Origin: Flavobacterium sp.
Lineage (GTDB): Bacteria > Bacteroidota > Bacteroidia > Flavobacteriales > Flavobacteriaceae
DNA length: 59,302 nucleotides
Assembly: GCA_016714905.1 (NCBI GenBank)
Contig: JADKBW010000024.1
Span: 1 to 59,302, forward strand
Reading direction: 5' to 3'
Shown: positions 35,983 through 46,600 of the stretch, piece by piece
Position numbering within the stretch: the first letter of the stretch is position 1
How the letters are laid out: each line of letters opens with the position of its first letter
Made by a program: the position numbers and the translations under genes
Notes under the pieces: generated by a model
The model's database searches: none
The model's input: the letters and a program-made list of their open reading frames with translations, nothing else
Told to the model about the DNA's origin: nothing

Positions 35983-37602
35983 TTATTTTGCATTCATTAT
36001 CTCGGTCAATACTTTCGCCTCGGTCCCATTAGGAAAACTGATGTTTATTTTTTGAGCAATCGTTGGTGCAATTTCCGTAATTTCTTTTCGATCATGCGTT
36101 TCACCAAACTTGATGTTCCATCCAAAGAAAATTAGCGGAACATGCGTGTCATACGGATAAGTCGTTCCGTGAGACGTTCCCGTTGCGCCGTACTCGATGT
36201 AGCCCGGTTTATCAATAACAACTAAATCGCCGCCTTCTGACGGATCATAACCTCGAGCAATGCAATGCAGATGATAATCATTGCCATTATCCGCCAAAAT
36301 TTCTTCCTCGGCATAAGCTCTTTTGACATGACCTTGCGTCATCAAAAAGTCTTTAAAGGATTGCTTTACTTTTACCAAATCAAGCGATTTTGTTTTGATT
36401 TTCTCTTTATCAAAATAAATATTGAAATTGGAATAATTTACTATCAAATCTTCACCGTAAGTATCTGTCGAAAACTTTTTCAATCCTTTTGTAATATCCT
36501 TCGGTTCAACATTCGTTACGCTGTATTTGTTATCTTTTAAAAACTGAACATTTTCTGCTCCAGCATGATCTGCGGTGAGGAACAACAGATAATTTCCTTT
36601 TCCAACCGTCTTGTCAAGATAGTTCAAGAAGTCCGCAATGGTCTCGTCAAGACGCAAATAAGTGTCTTGCAATTCAACTGATCTTGGTCCTAAAATATGT
36701 CCCACATAATCTGTCGATGAAAAACTCACTGCCAAGAAGTCGGTCACCTCGTCTTTCCCTAATGCTTCCTTCTCAATCGCTTTCTTTGCAAAATCAGCCA
36801 AGAGATTATTACCAAAAGGCGTCGTTCGAATAACACCAGGGTCATTTTTATCGAGCATGCTTTTCAAATCGTAAGGAAATACTGGTTTATCGGCTTTATA
36901 CAATTTCCCTTCGTAAGGATTTATCATCGAGAGACTTTCATCATAAGTTGCAATAGGTTTCAGTAGTTCCCAGTTTTTACTTAGATAAGGTAAATAGTGT
37001 TTTTCATCGTTAAACTCATTCACCCAAGTAGGCAACGTTGGACCGTAAAAAGTACTCGAAATAAAACTTCCCGTTTTGCTATACCAGAATGCCCAATTCG
37101 CAAAATGTCCCGCGGGAAGAATCGCACCTCGGTCTTTGATGCTCATTCCTATTACTTTTCCTTTAAAATTGGTTGACAATCTCAATTCATCAGTAATCGT
37201 CGTAGATAAAAGATTCTTTGGCGACATGGGGTCATCTCCTTTACTACTATTCCCGATGATTTGAACATCTGCATCATCGGTGCAATAGCGCTCTTTTTGC
37301 AATCGACGGCTAAACCAATCGTTGCCCACAATACCGTGAATGGATGGTGTTGCTCCTGTATAAATAGAAGCATGACCCGGAGCAGTATAAGTAGGCAAAT
37401 AATTGTAATGGGTATTGTGAAAAGTATAGCCTTCTTTCACCAATCGTTTGAAACCGTTGTCGCCGAAGTCATTATAAAATCGCTGTAGATAATCTGGTTT
37501 CATTTGATCGACCACAATTCCAACCACTAATTTTGGTCTTTGTTGCTGAGCAAACAATGATATCGTCAGCAATAGTAGCACAAAATGGCTCATTCGTTTC
37601 AT
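35983..37602 (-). CDS. pafA: PafA-type alkaline phosphatase
   Basis: PafA enzymes are periplasmic phosphate-insensitive phosphomonoesterases. The 539-residue protein has a signal peptide (to LFAQ, residue 18), metal-binding VVGIVVDQMKPDYL, the Thr nucleophile in LPTYTAPGHASIYTG, the substrate residues GNDWFSR and SIKDRGAILPAGH, and the later metal ligands FLTADHAGAENV and GTSHGTTYPYDTHVPLIFFG. It is intact and of family length. A terminator at 37708-37746 separates it from the upstream OmpA-like gene. Confidence 0.92.
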   Translation of the reverse strand: MKRMSHFVLLLLTISLFAQQQRPKLVVGIVVDQMKPDYLQRFYNDFGDNGFKRLVKEGYTFHNTHYNYLPTYTAPGHASIYTGATPSIHGIVGNDWFSRRLQKERYCTDDADVQIIGNSSKGDDPMSPKNLLSTTITDELRLSTNFKGKVIGMSIKDRGAILPAGHFANWAFWYSKTGSFISSTFYGPTLPTWVNEFNDEKHYLPYLSKNWELLKPIATYDESLSMINPYEGKLYKADKPVFPYDLKSMLDKNDPGVIRTTPFGNNLLADFAKKAIEKEALGKDEVTDFLAVSFSSTDYVGHILGPRSVELQDTYLRLDETIADFLNYLDKTVGKGNYLLFLTADHAGAENVQFLKDNKYSVTNVEPKDITKGLKKFSTDTYGEDLIVNYSNFNIYFDKEKIKTKSLDLVKVKQSFKDFLMTQGHVKRAYAEEEILADNGNDYHLHCIARGYDPSEGGDLVVIDKPGYIEYGATGTSHGTTYPYDTHVPLIFFGWNIKFGETHDRKEITEIAPTIAQKINISFPNGTEAKVLTEIMNAK

Positions 37603-37707
37603 ATAAATTGAATTTGAATTTAAAACGATAAAGATATACTAGTTATCAATTGTGAAAGTAAGGAAATTGTAATATTTACAAATTGATTGCTATTATAGTC
37701 TAAAAAA

Positions 37708-37746
37708 TAAAAAAAAAAAAAGCCACTATCCCTAGTGGCTTTTTTA
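37708..37746 (-). terminator. Terminator of the adhesin-PorP-OmpA operon
   Basis: AGCCACTA / TAGTGGCT hairpin (37721-37740). On the minus strand a run of about 12 T bases follows. It lies seven bases beyond the OmpA-like gene stop. Confidence 0.9.
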
Positions 37747-37753
37747 ACCCAAT

Positions 37754-39631
37754 TTATTTCAATATAATAAACTCACAACGCCGGTTAATGGAATGTTCTT
37801 GTTCGGTACAGGCAGCTCCACATCTAACTAATGGAACAGTCTCGCCAAATCCCTTAGACCGTAGTCGTTTTCTTTTAATGCCATTCGAAACAAGGTACTC
37901 CAATGTAGAGGCTGCCCGTCTGTTTGATAACATAATATTGTAGTAATCAGAGGCGCGTGAATCGGTGTGAGCCCCTATTTCAATTTCCATTTCAGGATAT
38001 TTCTTTAACAAATCGACCAAAACATTTAGAATTCGCTCTGCATCTGGTTTGATGTTCGATTTGTTTAAATCGAAATAAATATTTTCCAATACAATTTGCA
38101 CTTTTCCATCTTGGCGTTTGGTGATGATCTCTTCCGCATCGTCATAGCACTCCATAAACAACTCGATGGTGTAACGCAACTTACCATCTTCATTCGTCAT
38201 GAATTCTTCACTGTGCGGAATATAAAAATCACGCATCGCTTCAATACGATATTTCTTGTTTGGTTCCGTAGCAAAAACATAATCTGCTTCTCCGCCAACC
38301 ACCATTTGTCCGATTAAAATGTTGTTTTCGTCATAAAGCGATACCAAGGTTCCAGGCAACAAAATCTGCGTATTTTTATCTCTTACATCGCCTTCTACCA
38401 CATAACGTTCTTGGTTTTCTTCTCTTGTGAAACTATACAAAGCGTCACCGATTTTTCGATTGGACGAAAAGTAACCCAGATTCTTTTTCTCATCAACAAC
38501 GTAGCTGAAATCATCCATATTACTGTTGATGGTTTCTCCGAGGTTGAGCGGTTTTGCAAATGGACCACCATTGAGTGATTTGCTCATAAAAATATCTAAG
38601 CCTCCCATTCCTTGATGACCGTCAGAAGCGAAATATAAGATGCTTCCATCGTTTGATATTTCTGGGAATTGCTCTCTGTGAATTGTGTTGATGGTTTCTC
38701 CTAAATTTACTGGCGTTCCGTAGGTTCCGTCTTCGTTTACATCCACAACATATAAATCAAAAGACCCAATAGAACCTGGCATATCACTAGAAAAATAGAG
38801 CTTTTTCCCGTCTTTTGTCAACACAGGATGTTCGGTTGAATACAAATCACTACAAAATGGCAGCGCTGTAATATTCGACCAAACGCCATTGACGAATTCG
38901 GCTTTGTAAATCTTAATATTTGCCACCTTTTCGTTTCCAACTTTTACCATTTTAGCATTGGTTCTGTTGAAATACATAATTTTTCCATCTTGGCTAAAAG
39001 TCACTGAACTTTCGTGTGTTTTTGTATTAATTTCTTTTGGAAAAGGCTCGATATCGACCAACAAACCCTTATCATTTACATTGGCACTAAATAAATCTAA
39101 ATAGGGTTTTTCATTCCAACCAAATGATTTTGAACTTGCATTTCTTAGCGATGCGAAAGCCACTTTATCGCCATAGAACGACATTCCGAAATCGCCATTC
39201 GAAGTATTCTTAGACATAGGCTGAACCACGTAATTGAACGGCACATTCGTCTTTAGATTGGCGATAAATTTAGGTGTACTGACATTATATTTCAAGTACT
39301 CGCCCATGATTTGATCTGCCTTTTCATAGTTGGCTTCCCCGAGCAATGCATGAGAATATTTAAAATAATACTCGGTTTTCACACTATCTTTAAAAGTCAA
39401 GAATAATTTTCCGTAAGCGCGCGCCGCTTCTTTCATTTGAGAATTATTGTAATAGCAGTCGCCCAAATTTTGCAATATCTTTTGACCATCACCTAGTTGT
39501 TCGTACATCTCAGCGGCCTTAACATAGGCTTTATTACCGAATAGTACATCTGCTTTTTTCACAGTCGCCTTTTGTGCAAAAAGTCCACTGCAGAAACAAA
39601 TTATAAAAAGTATAGAATAAAAATTTCTCAT
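37754..39631 (-). CDS. OmpA-family protein with TPR, WD40-like and carboxypeptidase-like domains
   Basis: This 625-residue protein has a signal peptide (to LFAQ), TPR helices (residues 20-150), PD40/WD40-like strands (150-400, e.g. SSVTFSQDGKIMYFNR, LYFSSDMPGSIGSFDLYVV), a CarboxypepD-like sandwich (400-500) and a C-terminal OmpA peptidoglycan-binding domain (IYFDLNKSNIKPDAERIL, GAHTDSRASDYYN, LSNRRA). This is the PorE-like layout linked to T9SS and to SprF/PorP loci. It starts 11 bases after the PorP/SprF gene, so they form an operon with the giant adhesin. It probably anchors the complex to the cell wall. Confidence 0.88.
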   Translation of the reverse strand: MRNFYSILFIICFCSGLFAQKATVKKADVLFGNKAYVKAAEMYEQLGDGQKILQNLGDCYYNNSQMKEAARAYGKLFLTFKDSVKTEYYFKYSHALLGEANYEKADQIMGEYLKYNVSTPKFIANLKTNVPFNYVVQPMSKNTSNGDFGMSFYGDKVAFASLRNASSKSFGWNEKPYLDLFSANVNDKGLLVDIEPFPKEINTKTHESSVTFSQDGKIMYFNRTNAKMVKVGNEKVANIKIYKAEFVNGVWSNITALPFCSDLYSTEHPVLTKDGKKLYFSSDMPGSIGSFDLYVVDVNEDGTYGTPVNLGETINTIHREQFPEISNDGSILYFASDGHQGMGGLDIFMSKSLNGGPFAKPLNLGETINSNMDDFSYVVDEKKNLGYFSSNRKIGDALYSFTREENQERYVVEGDVRDKNTQILLPGTLVSLYDENNILIGQMVVGGEADYVFATEPNKKYRIEAMRDFYIPHSEEFMTNEDGKLRYTIELFMECYDDAEEIITKRQDGKVQIVLENIYFDLNKSNIKPDAERILNVLVDLLKKYPEMEIEIGAHTDSRASDYYNIMLSNRRAASTLEYLVSNGIKRKRLRSKGFGETVPLVRCGAACTEQEHSINRRCEFIILK

Positions 39632-39642
39632 TTTCTTAGTTG

Positions 39643-40602
39643 TTAGAAGAACCTTGGTGATTTTTCATAGCCTTTCGATTTCAGATTCGAAGTATCTAAA
39701 TCAAACAATAAAAATATTTCATGTGAGCCTGAATTGAATTCACCTAAATTCGTAAGCGTATAATCGTAAGAGTATCCTATTCTGAAATTTGGAGTAATTG
39801 AAAAGGCAACTAAACCACTTACGGAATCATCTACTCTATAACCAGCACCCACTTCAAATTTATTGTTAAACAAGAAATTAGCGGTCAAGTCGATTGAAAG
39901 TGGTGCGCCAGTAACCGCTTTCGTCATAAAAGCGGGCTTGAAACGAATACTTTGACTTAAATCAAATACATATCCTCCCGTAAAGAAGTAATGCACTTCT
40001 TCGACGCCAGTGGTTTTAAGTCCATCCTTCGATTCCAAATGTTTTGTCGTCAAGAAATTTGGGACGGATAATCCTAAGTAGTAATTTTCTCCAAAATAGA
40101 AAGCACCTGCTCCTACGTTTGGAAAATTCTGATTGATGTTACCTGCAAACGCTTGATCTGGCGTAGCATCGGTGTATTTAAATCCATTAAAATCAGCGTC
40201 GAATAAAGTGATTCCTGCTTTCACACCAAAGGATAACTTTTTCGTTTCAGAAAGTGGAATGACGTAAGCCACGTCCGCATAAATATTATTCTCATGAACA
40301 ACATCTCCAATTGCATCACTAATAATGGACAATCCCACTTCAACTCTTTTCGCAATCGGCGAATGTACAAATAGCGTCCCTGTTTTAGGAGCTCCTACTG
40401 CTCCAACCCACTGCGTTCTGTATAATCCTCCAAGGTTAATGACACCGGCATTATCAGTGGCATATCCCGGATTAATCACACTCATATTATACATATAATG
40501 TGTGAACTGTGGATCTTGTTGTGCTTTAACATGCAATGATGCAAGTACAAACACCGTAAAGATAATATAGTTAAAAGGTCTTATTTTCATCTTGTTATTC
40601 AT
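39643..40602 (-). CDS. PorP/SprF family T9SS membrane protein
   Basis: From ATG 40602 the 319-residue protein has a signal peptide (to VKAQ), then the family signature QQDPQFTHYMYNMSVINPGYA, LYRTQWVGAVGAPKT and alternating beta-barrel strands to the C-terminus. SprF-type proteins assist export and attachment of a linked type B-domain adhesin. The giant adhesin upstream (57-base gap) is the obvious partner. ATG 40590 is an alternative start. Confidence 0.92.
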   Translation of the reverse strand: MNNKMKIRPFNYIIFTVFVLASLHVKAQQDPQFTHYMYNMSVINPGYATDNAGVINLGGLYRTQWVGAVGAPKTGTLFVHSPIAKRVEVGLSIISDAIGDVVHENNIYADVAYVIPLSETKKLSFGVKAGITLFDADFNGFKYTDATPDQAFAGNINQNFPNVGAGAFYFGENYYLGLSVPNFLTTKHLESKDGLKTTGVEEVHYFFTGGYVFDLSQSIRFKPAFMTKAVTGAPLSIDLTANFLFNNKFEVGAGYRVDDSVSGLVAFSITPNFRIGYSYDYTLTNLGEFNSGSHEIFLLFDLDTSNLKSKGYEKSPRFF

Positions 40603-40685
40603 AGGATGATACTCTTTTTTATTGGGCAATGCTTGCGCATGGTCTTGTTTTAAATTTGAACGCTACATTGGCGTTATCCAAAATC

Positions 40686-43600
40686 TTATCTACTCAAATA
40701 TAAGCGGCCTTGCTTGGCTTCTCGCTCTCCATCATTAAAATTGAGTATATAAAAATATACTCCAACTGGTACGACATTGTTCCCTAGTTTCATTCCGCCT
40801 TCGGTTGTTGTACCATCCCAATTTGGGGTATTTATATTTCCTTTGTACAAAATATTACCGTAGCGATTATAGATTTCTAATGTAAAAGCTGGATAACCGA
40901 TTTCGATATCTTTAATGACAAACTCGTCATTAACTGTATCGCCATTTGGTGAAAATCCATCTGGAATTAGAATATCTTCACATTTAGTAAGATCTACCGT
41001 CACAGGCAATCTCGAAGCACTTTCACAACCAGAAGCAGAAATATAAGCTGCATAATAGGTTGTCGTATCAATCAGTAGATCTGTATCTGCATACGCAGTT
41101 CCTCCACTCTCAGCATTATACCAAACTACTGTTTGCGTTCCGGAAATATTAGTTGTTAAGTTCGAAATTGTCGGACTGTCAGAAATACAAAACTCATTTC
41201 CTCTCGGTAATAGAATTGGCGTTTCTAATTCAGATACCTCGAAAGTGATTGGTTCAATTCCGATAGCTACCGCACCGCATGCTCCAATTGTCGACGTTAT
41301 TTGAGTAATGGTTACTGTAACAGAACCAGCTACATTTAAAGTTGACGCTGGTATTGTAAATACTCCTAAATTATCGGCTATGTTTACCGTATCGGTCAGT
41401 GTAGTCGTAACGGAACCAGATAATTCGTACGTAATTAAATAACTTCCATCGGTTAGCGTTTGACCTAGCTCATTGGTAACTGAAATATCATTTGAAAAAT
41501 TAATACAAGCGGTATCTGAACTAAGGATTGCATTCGACAAATCTGGTATCGCATATATTTCAAAATTTGTGGAAGCATCTTCAGTGAGGTTATTGCAACC
41601 GCCAGACAGATTTATTATCGAATCAATTGTTACCGAATAACTACCAAAATTTGAAAAAACAGTATCTGCCACTGTAAATTGTCCAACTCCTCCAACTATA
41701 CTTATTTCAGCCGTTGTATCAACAGTAGGTGTTGCACTAGGTATAGAATAAACAAATTGATAGGTTCCATCGGTCAATCCTGTTGCTCCACTAATTTGAA
41801 CAATAACACTATTTCCAAAACATACATTGCTTACGCTTAAATTGACACTTTCTAAATTTGAACTTGGCTGAATAATAAAGTCGGCACTAATATTTGGATT
41901 CAGTATGGTTGTACATGAAGTACTAGCATTTGATATACTTAAGAAAGTTATCCTAGTTGTTCCAACTAAGGGCACTACACTCGAGTTAATCTCTAATGTT
42001 CCAATTCCGTCTACAATAGTCACATTTGCACTTTGATTTAACAAGACATTTGTCAACGTCAAATCAAAATTCAAAACATATTCACCATCGACCATATTTG
42101 AAAAACTAACTACGACGTTCTCTCCGCTACAATTAGGAGAAGAAACTATAATATTATTAGAATTAAAAATTGGATTAGGCAAGATTGTAAATTGAACCGT
42201 TTCATTATCTTCTGGCAAGCAAGAATTACTCACCGTATAAGTGTAACTATAGGTGTTGGGTTCGAAAGCAGAAATATCAATTGTGCTCGTAACTGAATTA
42301 TCATTTGAATCGGTCCATGAACCTCCTGCTTGATTCCCCGTCAATAATGAAAACAAATCAAAAGTACCTTGCGAAGTACAAACATCTTGATTTCCAACAA
42401 AAGTTCCTGCATTTGGAAGTTGATCAACTGCAACCGTTACCGTCGCAGTATCATTGTCACACGGTTGGTTTCCACTTAAAGTATAAGTATAAACTCCAGC
42501 AGCATCAATTGCTGGGTCAAAAACACCTGTGCCACTTACTAATGTTGGAGTCCAAACCCCTCCAGCTTGCGGAGTTCCACCTAAACTTAAAAATAAATCT
42601 TGAGGCGTATTTGAAATACAAAAAGTAACCGAACCTGATGTGCCTGCCTCTGGTCCAGGAACAATTGTAATCGTTAGTGTAGCAATATCGGGAGTACAAA
42701 ACGGAGCACCAACGGTATACGTATAAACTCCAGCTGAATCTATCGTCGGATCAAAAAGCCCTGTTCCGCTCGCTAAAGTGGGTGTCCATATTCCTCCTGA
42801 CTGTGGCGTACCAGACAAATAGGTTATTAGATCAACAGAATCAATATTTGAGCAAATCAATGCATTTGAATCCTCGCCGGCGTCTGGTAGTGGATTAACT
42901 ATAACAGTGACAGTCGCTGTATCGTCGTCGCATGGTTGATTACCACTAAAAGTGTAAGTATAAACTCCTTGAGGATCTATTGCAGGATCAAAAACTCCTG
43001 TACCACTAGCTAATGCAGGTGTCCAAGTACCTCCAACTTGAGGACTTCCTCCTAAACTCAAGAACAAATCTTGTGCTGGGTTATTAACGCAAAGCGTGAC
43101 ACTTCCAGAAGTTCCTGCATTTGGCCCGGGAGTAATAGATACAGTGACAGTTGCTGTATCATTTCCGCAAGGCGCAGTACCATTCACCGTATAAGTATAT
43201 ACTCCCGCCAAATCACTTTCTGGGTTGAATATGCCTGTTCCACTCGGTAAACTCGGTGACCATGTCCCGCCCAATTGCGGTGAACCTCCAAGATAAGTGA
43301 TTAAATCTACTGGATCAAGATTTGAACATAAATTAGCAACTCCATCATTTCCTGCGTTTGCCTGCGGTACGATTGTAACGGTTACCAAAGCGGTATCGTT
43401 TACACAAGGAGGCGTCCCAGCAACGGTATAAATATAATTCCCAGGAGGATCAATCGTTGGATCAAAAATTCCGGTACCACTTGCCAATACTGGAGACCAA
43501 GTGCCACCAGGTTGCGCGTTTACGCCTAATAATTCAAATAAATTTTGCGTAGTTCCATTACTACATAGTGATATTGCAGCGTTACTTCCTGCTACTGGCG

Positions 43601-46600
43601 GCTGTGTTACGTTTAGGGTTGTAGATCCAGACAATAATTGCGAACAACTTGGCGGACCATCTAAAATAATACTTACTAAATTAAATGTTGAAGTTGCCAA
43701 AAGAGGTATACTTAAAGTAAAAATTCCCGACGGACCAATATTTAATGTACTGTCTGATCCATTATTAATATTATAGGTCACAATTGTGTTTGGTGTACCT
43801 GTAAATAGTATTGAAGCAGAACTACCTGAACATACCGTTCCAGAAGAAGATACAGTTGCGGTCGGTAGTGGATTAACCGTTAATGTACTGGAACCACTTG
43901 CGCTCTCGCAACCAGTACTTGAATCGGTAATGATGACACTATAAGCACCTGCAATACTCGACGTAAAACTTGACACATCACCCGGATTTACTACGCCAGC
44001 CGGTACCGTCCAAGCAAAAGAATAAGTGCCCGATTGACCAGGAACTGCTGTTATAGTTGAATTATCACCTAAACAAACTGCTGGAGAAGTAACACTTACT
44101 GTTGGCGTTGGACTAATCACCACTGTTCCAAAATCTATAGTGCTAGCGCAGGTTGATGTTACGTTTGTTATTACGACACCATAAATTCCAGCAAAAGTCG
44201 TATTAAATGTGGACACATTCCCAGGATTTGGAGCACCTCCCGGAACGGTCCATGAATAATTATAATCCGAAGGCAAACCAGTACCAGGTGTTGCGGTAAT
44301 TGTCGCCTCTGCACCTGAACAAATAGACACATCGTTTACGGTTACTGTGGGAGCTGGACTAGCAATTACTTCCCCTGATGCGCTACTGCTTTGACAAGTT
44401 GTCGCTAAGTCGGTGATCACAACACTATATATTCCTAATACTGAAGTAGAAAATGTTGCCACATCACCTGGAGGCGTTGCTCCAGCAGGCACTGTCCATG
44501 AATAAGAATAAGTCCCTGGAGTACCTGGCGTCGCAATAATTGTTGCGTCAAGACCCGGACAAACAGAAGGATTATTTACAGTTACCGTTGGCGGTGGATT
44601 GATAGTTACAGTACCCGCAGTTGTACTCGCACATGTCGTAATTATATCAGTAATTTGAACACTATATGTTCCCGGAATTGTCGTTGTAAATGTATTGACA
44701 TTGCCTGGATTGGTAACGCCGGTTGGCACCGTCCAAACATAAGAATAATTACCCGGAACTCCTGGTGTGGCTGTAATGGTCGCTGTCCCTCCGGAACAGA
44801 TTAACGAACTTGCTACAGTTACCGTCGGTGTAGGATTGATAACTACTGTAACTGCTGCACTGGCGCTTGGACAATTGGTAGTTGTATCAGTCATAATCAA
44901 ACTGTAATTACCAGCAGTTGAAGTTGAAAAAGTAGCTACATTTCCAGGATTAGTGGCGCCAGCAGGAACTGTCCATTGGTAGTTATAATTACCTGCTACA
45001 CTTGGTGTCGCTGTAACAGTAGCATTCAAACCTGAACATACAGGCGAACTAGTTACAGTAACAACTGGCAAAGCATTAATGACTACTGTAGTGGACGCAC
45101 TTGCACTTGAGCAATTTGTAACTGTATTGGTAGCAACTACGCTGTACAATCCAGGAATTGAAGTTGAAAAACTTGCCACATTTCCAGGATTAGTTGCGCC
45201 CGCTGGAAAGGTCCATACAAAGTTGTAATTTCCCGCAGGAGCTGGCGTAGCGGTAACAGTAGCATTACCTCCAGCGCAAACAGGTGGAGAGCTTACTGTT
45301 ACCGTTGGTAGCGGACTTATAGTCAAAGTTCCCGCAGCACTTAAACTTGTGCAAAGCGTTACTGTATTCGTAATCGTTACATTATATGTACCTGCCACTG
45401 TAGCAGAAAATGTAGCCACATTACCAGGATTCGTTGCTCCAGCTGGGACAGTCCAAGTGTAAGTATACGTACCAGCCGAACCCGGAGTCGCAGTTACTGT
45501 AGCACTTTGACCAGGACAAATGGTAGGATTAACTATCGATACAACGACCGTTGGTTGAGGATTAATGCTAACCGTCACTGGCACACTTATGCTTTGACAA
45601 CTCGTTGTTGTATTTGTAACTACTACACTGTACAATCCAGCAATTGAAGTAGAAAAACTTGCAACATTTCCAGGATTAGTACCTCCTGCAGGAAAGGTCC
45701 ATGCATAGGAATAATTACCAGCTGGAAGAGGCGTTGCTGTTACAGTAGCATTGGTACCAGTACAAACTGGAGGACTTGTCACCGTTACCGTTGGCTGTAC
45801 ATTGATTACGACTGTAACGGCGGCAGATGCACTCTGACAATTTGTATTTGAATCTGTCATTACTACACTATATGATCCAGCAACAGATGTTGTAAATGTT
45901 GCTACATTGCCAGGATTAGTTGCGCCAGCGGGAACAGTCCACAAATAAGAATAAGTACCTGCCACACCTGGCGTTGCAGTAACTGTAGCATTCGTTCCGG
46001 CACACACAGGAGATGAACTAACAGAAACTGTAGGCAATGGACTAATGGTTAACGTTGCCGTTGCCAAAGTACTAACACAAGTAGTTGAAGTATTTGTAAT
46101 TACAACACTATAAGCACCCGCAATCGTCGTATTAAAAGTAGCAACATTGCCGGGCGGTGTTACTCCGGCCGGAACAATCCAAGCATAACTATAAGTCCCA
46201 GCTGCTCCCGGAACTGCGGTAACAGCAGCACTTTGCCCCGGACAAATTGTTGAATTTACAATAGAAACACTCACTGTTGGCAGTGGATTAATTACCACAT
46301 TAACAGGAACACTAGCGCTAGGACAAGTCGTTGTCAAATTTGTCATGATTACGCTGTAAGTACCAGGAACCGCAGTTGAAAACGAAGCAACGTTTCCAGG
46401 ATTAGTAGCTCCAGCGGGAAAAGTCCAACTATAACTATAATTCCCCGGCGCACCAGGCGTAGCAGTCACAGTAGCATTTGTCCCCGAACAAACTGGCGTA
46501 CTGGCAACAGTAACAGTCGGCAATGCTACCACGGTAAAACTTACCGAACCAGAAGCAGTATTTGTACAACTTGGCACACCACTAGAAGACACGCTGACCA

